From Devosia aurantiaca (GTDB lineage Bacteria; Pseudomonadota; Alphaproteobacteria; Rhizobiales; Devosiaceae), in the NCBI RefSeq assembly GCF_011058215.1, contig NZ_JAALFG010000001.1:1307001-1371000 (forward strand): a stretch of 64,000 nucleotides of DNA. Direction: 5' to 3'. The notes under the pieces were generated by a model. It did no database searches. It saw only the letters and a list, made by a program, of their open reading frames with translations, and had not been told where the DNA came from. A program made the translations under genes and the position numbers. Of the stretch, positions 1-8,804 are shown piece after piece (positions within the stretch are counted from its first letter, which is position 1; every line of letters starts with the position of its first letter).

Positions 1-472
1 ATTTGCTGGATTCTGACAATTATTATCAGTTCGAAGGCGGGCTTTCAGTCGCTGCCGAGACCGCCTCCGGCACTAAGCCTGCGGCCTATCACAACGATCA
101 TTCCCGTCCCGATAACCCACGAATTCAAACGCTCGAACAAGAGATTAGCCACGTCATGCGCTCGCGCGTGGTGAACCCGAAATGGCTCGCCGGCGTCATG
201 CGTCACGGCTATCGGGGGCGTTTGAGATTATTGCGACCGTTGACTTCATGTTCGCTTTCGCGGCCACCACCGGTGCCGTGAAAACCCATCATTTCGACCT
301 CGCTTTTGAAGCCTTCATCGAAGACGAAACGGTTAGAAACTTCATTCTTGCCAATAACTTAGCCGGTTACGACGAACTGCTGGCCAAGTTCGATGAGGCG
401 CGCAAGCGTGGCCTTTGGTCGCCTCGGTCGAATTCTGTTTATGACCTCCTGGACCCCTTTGATGAACGATAA
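1..472 (+). CDS. cobN: Cobaltochelatase subunit CobN, C-terminal part (frameshifted)
   Basis: C-terminal ~157 residues of CobN, the large subunit of the ATP-dependent aerobic cobaltochelatase that works with CobS and CobT to insert cobalt into hydrogenobyrinate a,c-diamide. The gene begins before the window. The conserved family tail is readable: a YYQFEGG stretch, then PKWLAGVMRHGYRG, then AFEIIATVDFMFAFAATTG and a YDELLAKFDEARKRGLW end. Reading passes from one frame to another at the G run 214-218. One G too few separates the GYRG and AFEI halves, so a single-base deletion (probably technical) is the simplest explanation. cobO follows 21 bases after the stop, in the usual order. Confidence 0.9.
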
Positions 473-493
473 ACAACAAAAAAGACGGACCTC

Positions 494-1100
494 ATGAGCG
501 AGGCCGAGCGCGATGCCTATCACGCCGAAAAGATGCGCAAGAAAAAGGTGGCGCGCGACAATCCTCTCGACCAAGACGGAGGAGAAGGGACTGCTCGTCG
601 TCCACACCGGCAAGGGCAAGGGCAAGTCGACCGCGGCGTTCGGAATGGTGTTCCGTGCTTTGGGCAACGGCATGCGCGTCGGGGTCGTGCAGTTCGTCAA
701 GGGCGTCTGGAACACCGGCGAGCGCACAGTGCTCGACAAGTTTCCCGACCAAGTCACCATCAATGCCATGGGCGAGGGTTTTACCTGGGACGTCGCCGAC
801 CGGCAGCGCGATCTGGCTGCGGCGCGAAAAGCCTGGGACCAGGCCAAGGCGCTGATTGCCGCTCCGAGCTACGACATGGTGTTGTTGGACGAACTCAACA
901 TCTGCCTGCGCTACGACTACCTGCCAATCGAGGAAGTGGTCGAGACCCTCCGGAACAAGCCGCACGACAAGCATGTTATCGTCACCGGTCGCAATGCCAA
1001 GGACGAGCTGATCGAGATTGCCGATCTGGTGACGGAGATGACCGAGATCAAGCACCATTTCCGCGCCGGTGTGAAGGCGCAGAAGGGTATCGAATTCTAG
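494..1100 (+). CDS. cobO: Cob(I)yrinic acid a,c-diamide adenosyltransferase CobO (frameshifted near N-terminus)
   Basis: CobO/BtuR adenosyltransferase, which transfers the adenosyl group of ATP to the cobalt of cob(I)yrinate a,c-diamide. The product is about 201 residues after frame correction, the usual size. The start at 494 gives MSEAERDAYHAEKMRKKK, a typical CobO leader. Frame then changes at about 556-561 and continues as ILSTKTEEKGLL, followed by the Walker A motif HTGKGKGKSTAAFG and the conserved VLLDELN and IVTGRNAKDELIE stretches. Either one extra base or two missing bases at the join restores one frame. It lies just after cobN and is probably in the same transcript. Confidence 0.92.
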
Positions 1101-1997
1101 CTAAAGCACCACGATGCCGGAATGCTTGGCCTTGTTTTCCGGCTCGACATGGATGGTGATCTGCGCGTCTTCCACCGCCTGGCGCAACTTGCCTTCGATC
1201 TGGTCGCAAATGGTGTGCGCAAGCTCGACGCTCATGGCGCCGGGCACGACGAGATGGAAATCTATAAAGGTCAGCTTGCCGGCCGTGCGCGTGCGGATGT
1301 CATGGGCCTCGATGGCGCCATCGGCATTGGCGGCGATGACCTCACGAATGGTCTTTTGCGTGTCGGGCGGCACCGCCACATCCATCAAACCACCGACGCT
1401 GTCGCGGATCACGCCCCAGCCGGACCAAAGAATGTTGAGCGCCACCAAGGCGGCCAGAACCGCGTCGAGCTGGGCTATGCCGGTGGCGTAGACCAGGACC
1501 AGGCCGACCAGCACGCCGATGGTGGAAATCACATCGGTCAGCAAATGCTTGCCATCGGCTTCGAGCGCCGGCGAACGTGCCTTGCGACCCTCACGGATCA
1601 GGACCAGTGCCCAGACCACGTTGATGGCAGTAGCGCCCATGCTGATCAAAAGGCCCGGAAACGCAGCTTCGGGCAATTCGGGATTAAGAAAGCCGAGCAC
1701 GGCTTCGCGCAGGATGAGGATGGCGGCAACGATGATCATGACGCCGACGACGACAGCGGAAAAATACTCGGCCTTGTGGTACCCATAGGGCAGGGCGGCG
1801 TCGGCCGGGCGCTGCGCCAAGCGCACGGCGACCAGCGCCACGATCGCCGTCACCACGTTGACGATGGATTCGAGTGCGTCCGAATAAAGCGCGACCGATC
1901 CCGTCAGCCACCAGGCCCAGGTCTTGAGACCCAGCACCAGAAGGCCGATAGCCAAGCTCGCCGTTGCGATCGCAACGGTTTTTTCGGTCGTGGTCAT
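1101..1997 (-). CDS. Cation diffusion facilitator family transporter
   Basis: Inner-membrane CDF antiporter of 298 residues that exports divalent metal ions. Six hydrophobic segments precede a soluble C-terminal domain of about 80 residues (IREVIAANADGAIEAHDIRT onward), the usual CDF arrangement. Metal-site motifs are visible in the second membrane segment (YSDALESIVN) and the fifth (HLLTD). The ATG at 1997 was chosen over an upstream in-frame start at 2141 because GGAGG lies just ahead of it and the extra 48 residues look non-coding. The gene converges on cobO without a gap. Its place in a cobalamin cluster suggests a role in cobalt or other divalent metal balance, but the substrate cannot be read from the sequence. 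Confidence 0.9.
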   Translation of the reverse strand: MTTTEKTVAIATASLAIGLLVLGLKTWAWWLTGSVALYSDALESIVNVVTAIVALVAVRLAQRPADAALPYGYHKAEYFSAVVVGVMIIVAAILILREAVLGFLNPELPEAAFPGLLISMGATAINVVWALVLIREGRKARSPALEADGKHLLTDVISTIGVLVGLVLVYATGIAQLDAVLAALVALNILWSGWGVIRDSVGGLMDVAVPPDTQKTIREVIAANADGAIEAHDIRTRTAGKLTFIDFHLVVPGAMSVELAHTICDQIEGKLRQAVEDAQITIHVEPENKAKHSGIVVL

Positions 1998-2238
1998 AGG
2001 GGCCTCCGGGGAACGAGCTCTGCCATAGCCCCGTCCTTTGCGGCCTACAACCCCTTGTATTTGCAAACGATTTTCAGAAGCATTCCGAGTTGGTGCGAGC
2101 CTGGTGCAAGCCATTGATTGACCACGTGCTTTGCCGCGCATAGAACGAAAGAGAGCACAGCGTTCCCGCGAGGAACTGAAACAGAGCTCGGTGCGGTCGA
2201 CCCAGGCGGGGACCAGATCCGGGGCTGAGCGAGGCAGA

Positions 2239-2691
2239 ATGAGCGATGTCTTTCCCGGTCTGAGATGGCCGGTTCACACGGCCGACATTGTCGTGGGGCT
2301 CGGGGTCCGGGCGCAGGCGACAACGGACGACGTTTTGGCACTGATCGACGCTGTGTTGGCAGAGCAGAACCTCCACCGTAATCAGATCGCTGCCTGCATG
2401 ACCCTTCGCCGCAAGTGTACGCATCCGGCCTTGATCGAGGCGGCCAAGCGGCTTGGCGTGCCGCTGATGGGCGTCGAGGAGGACGAACTTGCTCACGCAG
2501 TGCCGACGCCTTCGGCGATCGTGCTCAAGCATATTGCCCTGCCTTCGGTGGCCGAGGCGGCCGCGCTGACGGCCGGGCCGCTGATCGCGGAAAAACGAAG
2601 CTCGGCGAATGTCACCTGTGCGCTCTCGCGTCAGTTGCCGATGGCGGCGAGGGCTGCCTCGACGCTGTCCACTTCGCGTGCCGGTCCGTAG
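2239..2691 (+). CDS. cobE: Cobalamin biosynthesis protein CobE
   Basis: CobE/CbiG C-terminal domain protein of 150 residues, associated with the aerobic cobalamin pathway; its exact catalytic role is not settled. The family shows IVVGLGVRAQATTDDVLALID near the N-terminus, then HPALIEAAKRLGVPLMGVEEDEL, and near the C-terminus SSANVTCALS. The ATG at 2239 follows GAGG. An upstream in-frame ATG at 2131 would add 36 basic residues with no family similarity. The last ~20 residues overlap the end of convergent cobK by 61 bases. That tail (QLPMAARAAS onward) is not family-like, so a lost stop codon is possible. Confidence 0.82.
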   Translation: MSDVFPGLRWPVHTADIVVGLGVRAQATTDDVLALIDAVLAEQNLHRNQIAACMTLRRKCTHPALIEAAKRLGVPLMGVEEDELAHAVPTPSAIVLKHIALPSVAEAAALTAGPLIAEKRSSANVTCALSRQLPMAARAASTLSTSRAGP

Positions 2692-3353
2692 ATCGGTCGC
2701 GCCAGCATGAACACCTTGACGCCCAACTGCCGCGCGGCTTCGAGCTTTGCCGACGTCTGCCCTCCGCCCGAATTCTTGCTGATGAGATGCGAAATTTCGT
2801 GACGCCGCATCAGCGCCAATTCACTCGCCAACGTATAGGGCGGCCGCATCTGCAAAAGCTCGGCGTGTCGCGGCAGTTCCAAGTCCGGCGCCTCGATCAG
2901 CCGCACGAAGAACTGGCAGTCATAGCGTTCGAGATAGGTGGAAAGCCCGGCATGGCCGGTGGTCAGCAGCACGCGCGCGTCGCTGGGCAAGGCGTCGGCT
3001 GCAGCTTGCGCAGAATCGAGAATGGTCCAATCCTCTCCGCCTCCGGGCGTCCACGGTGGTCGCATGAGCCGGATCAGCGTTATGCCGCTTATCTCGGCCG
3101 CGGCAACGGCATTGACCGAGATGAGGCCGGCATAGGGATGGGTTGCATCCACCAGAAGCTCGATATGGGCGGCGCGCAGGTAAGCGCTGAGCCCCGGCAC
3201 GCCGCCAAATCCGCCCATGCGGATGCCGCCCTTGGGCAGGATCGGATCCTGCGTGCGGCCGGCGAGCGAGGTGATCACCTCATGGCCCGCTTGCATCAGC
3301 TGGTTGGCCAACTGCCGCGCTTCCGCCGTGCCACCCAGGATCAAGATTTTCAT
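2631..3353 (-). CDS. cobK: Precorrin-6A reductase CobK
   Basis: NAD(P)H-dependent precorrin-6A reductase (CobK/CbiJ family, 240 residues), which reduces the corrin ring to precorrin-6B. The N-terminus MKILILGGTAEARQLANQL is the family nucleotide-binding start; VDATHPYA and the late SKNSGGG stretch are also characteristic. The ATG at 3353 was chosen over one at 3431 because it begins exactly at the family start. It is divergent from cobB with a 62-base spacer, which probably holds both promoters, and convergent with cobE. Confidence 0.93.
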   Translation of the reverse strand: MKILILGGTAEARQLANQLMQAGHEVITSLAGRTQDPILPKGGIRMGGFGGVPGLSAYLRAAHIELLVDATHPYAGLISVNAVAAAEISGITLIRLMRPPWTPGGGEDWTILDSAQAAADALPSDARVLLTTGHAGLSTYLERYDCQFFVRLIEAPDLELPRHAELLQMRPPYTLASELALMRRHEISHLISKNSGGGQTSAKLEAARQLGVKVFMLARPIYGPAREVDSVEAALAAIGN

Positions 3354-3415
3354 CGCGCGACCTCCGGGGCCGACTGTGCCCGCGACCTCCTTGCGGCTCA
3401 AGGGGGCACGACGCG

Positions 3416-4709
3416 ATGAATGTCGTCGCACCCAAGGGTCTCGTCATTGCCGCCCCGCGGTCGGGCTCCGGGAAGACCCTCGTTACGCTCGGCCTGCTCG
3501 CTGCCTTGCGCCGCCGAGGCCAGGTCGTTTCCCCGGCCAAAACGGGACCCGACTACATCGACCCTGCCTTTCTTGGCGAGGCCGCCGGGCGCGAGGCGAT
3601 CAATCTCGATCCCTGGGCAATGCGACCGGAGCAGCTTCGCGCGCTTGCCGCGCAACAGGCAACGGGGGCAGACCTACTGCTGGTGGAAGGGGTGATGGGC
3701 CTTTTCGACGCTAGTGCCGATGGCCAGGGCTCGACCGCCGATCTTGCCGAAGCGCTCGGGCTGCCGGTGATCTTCGTTGTCGATGCCGATCGCCAGTCCC
3801 AGTCGGTGGCGCCGCTCGTGTCCGGCTTTGCGCGCTGGCGCCCGGCCGTCCGCATTGCCGGGCTCATTCTCAACCGCGTCGCTACCGTCCGGCACGAACG
3901 CATGCTGACGACGGCGCTCAAGGCCACCGGCATTCCCTTGCTTGGCGCCATACCGCGCCGCGCTGAACTTGTGGTTCCGGAGCGCCACCTCGGTCTTGTA
4001 CTTCCCGGCGACCTTGCCGGGTTCGACACCTTTCTCGATCTGGCCGCGGAAACCATCGGCGACTTCATCGGCCTCGATGCCCTGCAAAGCCTTGCTGCAC
4101 CGATCCCACAAGCGGAGCTACCGACGAGCTTGCCGCCGCTGGGCCAGCACATCGCCATCGCGCAGGATGCGGCCTTTGCTTTCCTTTATCCGCACTTGCT
4201 TGACGGCTGGCGCGCACAAGGCGCCACGCTTTTTTTCGCCGCTCGCCGGTGAGGCGCCATCACCGGACGCTGACGCCGTTTTCCTGCCCGGCGGCTATCC
4301 GGAATTGCACGGTGCGCAGCTCGCTGCTGCCCACAATTTCCATACCGGCCTGCGCAAGGCCCGCGACCGCGATGCGCTGATTTATGGCGAGTGCGGGGGC
4401 TTCATGGTTCTGGGCGAAGCGCTGGTCGACAAGACGGGCGCGAGTTACGCCATGTCCGGCCTCCTGCCCACCGTCACCCGCATCGACCGGCCCAAGCGCG
4501 TGCTCGGCTATCGGCGCCTGCTGCATGAGAGCGCCTTGCCCTGGCCCGCGGGTTTGAACGGGCACGAATTCCACTATTCGTCGGCGAAGCAGTCCGGCTT
4601 GCCGCCGCTGTTCGAAGCGCTCGATGCCGAAGCCATTCGCCAGTTGCCGATGGGCGCCCAGCTTGGCCGCGTCATGGGCTCTTACGCCCACGTCATTGCT
4701 TCAGCATAA
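3416..4709 (+). CDS. cobB: Hydrogenobyrinate a,c-diamide synthase CobB (frameshifted)
   Basis: Glutamine-dependent a,c-diamide synthase, about 430 residues when corrected. An N-terminal dethiobiotin-synthetase-like ATPase domain carries the P-loop APRSGSGKT and [11 protein letters not shown]-terminal class I glutamine amidotransferase domain carries [13 protein letters not shown] and the [10 protein letters not shown] nucleophile region. The frame changes inside the T run 4230-4236. Seven Ts give an early stop at 4252, whereas six would join GATLF to [20 protein letters not shown]. An extra T is therefore likely. Start at 3416 follows AAGGGGG. cobQ begins 7 bases downstream. Confidence 0.92.
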
Positions 4710-4716
4710 AGCGGCC

Positions 4717-6167
4717 ATGACCAAAGCTCTCATGTTCATGGGCACCGGCTCCGATGTCGGCAAATCGCTGATCGTCGCCGGTCTCTGCCGGGCGCTGGCA
4801 AATCGTGGCCTCAGCGTCGCGCCGTTCAAGCCGCAAAACATGAGCAACAACGCTGCCGTGACCAACGATGGCGGCGAGATCGGCCGCGCCCAGGCGCTGC
4901 AGGCGCGGGCGGCCCGACGCCCGCCAATCACCGCCATGAACCCGGTTCTGTTGAAGCCCGAAGACGAGACCGGCTCGCAGGTCGTGGTGCGCGGCCAGCG
5001 CCGGACCAGCCTATCGGCCCGGCAATATTGGTCCGACCGCGTGCAATTGCTGCCCGAAGTGTTGGATGCATTTGGCGAACTGGCTGCCACTGCCGACATC
5101 ATCCTCGTCGAAGGCGCCGGTAGCGCCTCGGAGGTCAATTTGCGTCGGGGCGACATCGCCAATTTTGGCTTTGCGCAAGCCGCACAAGTGCCCGTCGTGC
5201 TGATCGCCGACATTCACCGCGGCGGCGTCATCGCCTCGATCGTCGGCACGCTGGCCGTGGTCGATCCAGCCGATGCGTCTCTTGTCCGCGCCAGCCTCAT
5301 CAACAAGTTCTTCGGCGATCCGGCACTGTTTGAAAGCGGCAAGGCTTTCCTCGCCGAACGTACCGGACTGCCGTGCCTTGGTCCGGTGCCGCACTTTGCC
5401 GACGCTTGTCGGCTGCCCGCCGAGGACGCCCTGGCGCTGGAAGCGTATTCGTCCGGGCAGGGGAGCTTCCACATCGTCGTGCCGCGCCTGCCGCGCATCG
5501 CCAATTTCGACGATCTCGATCCGCTGCGCACCGAGCCCGGTGTTGCCGTGACACTGGTGCAGCCCGGCACGCCGCTGCCGCGCGACGCCGATCTGGTGCT
5601 GTTGCCGGGCTCCAAATCCACCCGCGCCGACCTCCAAGCCTTGCGCCAGAATGGTTGGGATATCGACATTGCCGCCCACCATCGTGCCGGCGGGCTCGTG
5701 CTCGGCGTCTGCGGCGGCTATCAGATGCTGGGCAAAACTATCGCCGATCCCAATGGCATCGAGGGCGCGCCTGGGACCTCGGAGGGTCTAGGACTGCTTG
5801 ATGTGGATACGGTATTGGCGCCGACCAAGCAGTTGCGGCTCGAGCGTGGCATTCACCTCGGCACAGGGCAGGAGTTGTCGGGCTATCACATGCATATGGG
5901 CGTCACCTCCGGGGCGGGACGCGCGCGTCCGTTCGCGCGGATCGGCGATGAGCCCGAGGGCGCTGTCAGCGGCGACGGAATTGTGATGGGCACTTATCTG
6001 CATGGCCTTTTTGCCGCCGATGGATTTCGCCGGGCCTTCCTCGGCAATGCCGCGAGCCGGACCTCAGCTATGAGTCAGGGATCGAAACGACGCTCGACGC
6101 CTTGGCAGCGCATCTTGAACGGCACCTCGACATCGATGGACTGCTTGCTCTGGCCGCGGAGATCTAG
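4717..6167 (+). CDS. cobQ: Cobyric acid synthase CobQ (frameshifted at C-terminus)
   Basis: Amidates the b, d, e and g side chains of adenosylcobyrinate a,c-diamide, using glutamine and ATP. The corrected protein has about 483 residues. Visible landmarks: P-loop GTGSDVGKS at residues 8-16, [17 protein letters not shown]-like [14 protein letters not shown], and the amidotransferase motif [11 protein letters not shown] with the later YHMHMG histidine region. The frame breaks at about 6045-6053: the uncorrected frame runs to 6180, overlapping cobD. One added base gives a normal tail ([19 protein letters not shown]) ending with TAG at 6165-6167, directly before the cobD ATG. Confidence 0.93.
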
Positions 6168-7130
6168 ATGGATGTGCTGATTGCGCCGCTGGCGCTGCTT
6201 GCGGAACGCCGCATCGGCTATCCCGAGCGCCTTACCGCCAGCATCGGCCATCCGGTCATGTGGTTCGGCGCGCTGATCGACTTTTTCGAAAAGCGGCTCA
6301 ATATCGAGACTCGCAGCCCCGCCCAGCGCAAGCTTGCGGGCGTGGTCGCGCTGGCCCTGGTGCTGCTGGCCGTGCTGATCGTCAGCGTTGGCATCCGCAC
6401 CGTGCTCTCTTGGCTGCCCTTTGGCTGGGTCGTGGAAATGCTGCTAGCCACAAGCCTTTTGGCGCAAAAGGAACTTGGGCGGGCCGTGGGCGCGGTGGCA
6501 CAAGCCATGCGCCAGTCGCTTGCCGCCGGCCGCGAGGCTGTGAGCCATATCGTCGGCCGCGATCCGGAAGTTCTGGACGAGGCGGGGGTCGCGCGGGCCG
6601 CCTTGGAGACGTTGGCCGAATCGACCTCCGACGGGGTCGTCGCGCCCTGGTTCTTTCTGGTCCTCTTTGGCCTGCCCGGCATCGCGCTCTACAAGGCTGT
6701 CAACACAGCAGATTCCATGATTGGGCATCTTAACGCGCGCTATCGCGATTATGGCTGGGCCGCCGCCAGGCTCGACGACGTGCTGAACTGGATCCCGGCG
6801 CGGCTGACAGTGGTGCTGATCACCGCCGCCTGCTTTTTGACGCCGGACGCCAGTCCCTCATCCGCCTGGGCCACAGCGCGGAGAGATGCGCGCAAGCATG
6901 ACTCACCCAATGCCGGCTGGCCCGAGGCGGCTTTCGCGGGCGCACTGGGCTTCAAGCTGGGCGGCCCGCGGGCCTATGATGGCGAAGTGGTCGATCTTCC
7001 AGCGTTTGGTGCGGGGAGGGCGGAGCTCAATGCTGCCGATATCGAGCGCGCATTGGGTTTGTATCGCCAGACGCTGAATGTGCTCCTGGCGCTGAGCACC
7101 TTTGTCGCCGTGATCGTGCTCGTCAGCTGA
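6168..7130 (+). CDS. cobD: Adenosylcobinamide-phosphate synthase (CobD/CbiB)
   Basis: Integral membrane enzyme of 320 residues that joins an aminopropanol moiety to adenosylcobyric acid to form adenosylcobinamide (phosphate). It has several long hydrophobic segments. Conserved CobD/CbiB stretches are [20 protein letters not shown] at the N-terminus, [33 protein letters not shown], and [13 protein letters not shown]. The ATG abuts the corrected cobQ stop, so the two are translationally coupled. It ends 8 bases inside convergent cobP. Confidence 0.95.
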   Translation: MDVLIAPLALLAERRIGYPERLTASIGHPVMWFGALIDFFEKRLNIETRSPAQRKLAGVVALALVLLAVLIVSVGIRTVLSWLPFGWVVEMLLATSLLAQKELGRAVGAVAQAMRQSLAAGREAVSHIVGRDPEVLDEAGVARAALETLAESTSDGVVAPWFFLVLFGLPGIALYKAVNTADSMIGHLNARYRDYGWAAARLDDVLNWIPARLTVVLITAACFLTPDASPSSAWATARRDARKHDSPNAGWPEAAFAGALGFKLGGPRAYDGEVVDLPAFGAGRAELNAADIERALGLYRQTLNVLLALSTFVAVIVLVS

Positions 7131-7653
7131 CCGGCTGCTCGCCCTTCATCGTCAAGGCCAAGCCGGCAGCGATGAAATAAACGTCGTCGCACACCGCTGC
7201 GACGCGCTGGTGGGTCGAGCCGGCCAGATCGCGAAAAGTGCGGGCCATGGCATTGTCGGGCACGATGCCGAGGCCGACCTCGTTGCTGACCAGCACCACC
7301 TTGGCCTGCCGGAACTCCACCAATGTCGCGCAAAGCTCGCTCACGGCGGTAGAGATGTCTTCGTTGGCCATGAGGAGGTTGGTGAGCCAGAGCGTCAGGC
7401 AATCGACCAGGATGACGTCATGCTCCTGCCCCGCCTTGATGATGGCGTGCGAAAGTTCGATCGGTTCCTCGATGGTCGCAAAGCGTGCGCCTCGGCCGGA
7501 CTTATGGCTCGCGATGCGATCGGCCATTTCCGCGTCCAAAACCGTGGCGGTGGCGAGATAGGCGGGACGGGAGCCGGAATGGAGCGCCAGCCGCTCGGCG
7601 AAGGCGGTTTTCCCCGATCGGGCACCGCCCAGAACCAGACAATGTCTCGTCAT
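7123..7653 (-). CDS. cobP: Adenosylcobinamide kinase / guanylyltransferase CobP
   Basis: Bifunctional CobP/CobU enzyme (177 residues) that phosphorylates adenosylcobinamide and attaches GMP to it. P-loop GGARSGKT lies at the N-terminus, followed by DCLTLWLTNL and LVSNEVGLGIVP, both family signatures. Two adjacent ATG codons lie at 7656 and 7653; the second is better spaced from GAGGAG. The gene is transcribed toward cobD and overlaps its end by 8 bases. Confidence 0.94.
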   Translation of the reverse strand: MTRHCLVLGGARSGKTAFAERLALHSGSRPAYLATATVLDAEMADRIASHKSGRGARFATIEEPIELSHAIIKAGQEHDVILVDCLTLWLTNLLMANEDISTAVSELCATLVEFRQAKVVLVSNEVGLGIVPDNAMARTFRDLAGSTHQRVAAVCDDVYFIAAGLALTMKGEQPVS

Positions 7654-7851
7654 CATCGGTCTCCTCTTTGCCCCAAGCAGACATGGCATGCATGGCGATC
7701 TCTTGGCAGGCGCAAAAACTCGTGCATGCTACTTTCGTCTTAGCGGCTTTCGCATTATGGTCCGCGCCGAAATCACCCCCTAGTGTGGGCACCGCAGAGT
7801 GCCGGCTCCGGCCCGCTCTGCTTTCCCGCAAAAACCTCGGAGAATGCTTTC

Positions 7852-8793
7852 GTGCCGCGATATTACCTGGGCGTCGATGGTGGCGGCACCAATTGCCGGG
7901 TTCGGCTCGCAGACGAGAATCTGCAAACGCTGGCCGAAGTCAAGAACGGCCGCTCCAACCTGCAGATCGACGCCGGCGAACCCGCCTACGAAGCGATCTC
8001 CGACGGTACGCGCGATGTCTTCGCCTCGGCCGGCGTCGATTATGCTGAAACCGCTAACACCTATGCTTGCTTCGGCATGGCCGGCGGCCGCATGGACACG
8101 GCACGCGCCAGTTTCGCCGCGCGTCCCTGGCCCTTCGCTGGCGTAAAAGTCTACGACGATATCGACATCGCCCACGCCGGCGCGCTGGGCGGTGGCGAAG
8201 GTGGCGTCGTCATCATCGGCACCGGTTCGGCCGCCATGTCGATTGTTGGAGGCACCCGATACCAGGCCGGCGGCTGGGGTTTTCACATTGGCGACCAGAT
8301 GTCGGGCGCCATTCTCGGCCGTGAACTGGTCCGCTATTCGGTCGAGGCAGCAGATGGCCTCGTCGAGGCTTCGCCGCTGACCGAAGCGGTTGTGGCGGCG
8401 CTTGGCGGCGACAACCAGGCGGTGATGACCTGGTCCTTTGCCACTGCCATGGACCTCACGATTTTGAGCCGCGACGGCAGCGAAGGCTGCGACGACGCAC
8501 TGATCGGCCGGGCTCCGGGCGAATTCGGCAAGCTCATGCCGCTCTGGTTCGACTATCTCGAACAGGGCGATCCGGTCGCCGAAAAACTGCTCGAGATCCA
8601 GATGAGCTATATCGACACCTATGTGCGCTGGTTCAAAGGCCACGGCGCCGAGGTCATGGCCATCGTCGGCGGCCTCGGCCAGCGCCTCTTCCCGCGACTT
8701 CAGAACCGCTATGGCCAGTTCGTCGCCCTGCCGCAATTCGAACCCCTGCATGGCGCGGTGATCCTCGCCCGGCAGAACTTCGCCTCGAACTAG
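7852..8793 (+). CDS. BadF/BadG-type kinase, probable N-acetylglucosamine or glucosamine kinase
   Basis: ASKHA-fold sugar kinase (313 residues from the GTG). The phosphate-1 loop YLGVDGGGTNCRVR lies at the very N-terminus, the second phosphate loop VVIIGTGSAA mid-protein, and the adenosine region VGGLGQRLFPRL near the end. The GTG at 7852 was chosen because CGGAG lies 9-10 bases upstream and the ORF extension to 7783 adds unrelated residues. It sits 11 bases before zwf, which suggests a transcript delivering phosphorylated sugar to the oxidative branch. Amino-sugar specificity is an inference from the BadF/BadG family and cannot be proven here. Confidence 0.82.
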   Translation: MPRYYLGVDGGGTNCRVRLADENLQTLAEVKNGRSNLQIDAGEPAYEAISDGTRDVFASAGVDYAETANTYACFGMAGGRMDTARASFAARPWPFAGVKVYDDIDIAHAGALGGGEGGVVIIGTGSAAMSIVGGTRYQAGGWGFHIGDQMSGAILGRELVRYSVEAADGLVEASPLTEAVVAALGGDNQAVMTWSFATAMDLTILSRDGSEGCDDALIGRAPGEFGKLMPLWFDYLEQGDPVAEKLLEIQMSYIDTYVRWFKGHGAEVMAIVGGLGQRLFPRLQNRYGQFVALPQFEPLHGAVILARQNFASN

Positions 8794-8804
8794 GGACTTA
8801 TCTC

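Noticed and set aside
2000..2238. Cobalamin riboswitch ahead of cobE or the CDF gene
   Set aside because: No B12-box-like conserved core is visible on either strand; only short GGTGCG-like fragments, which are not enough.
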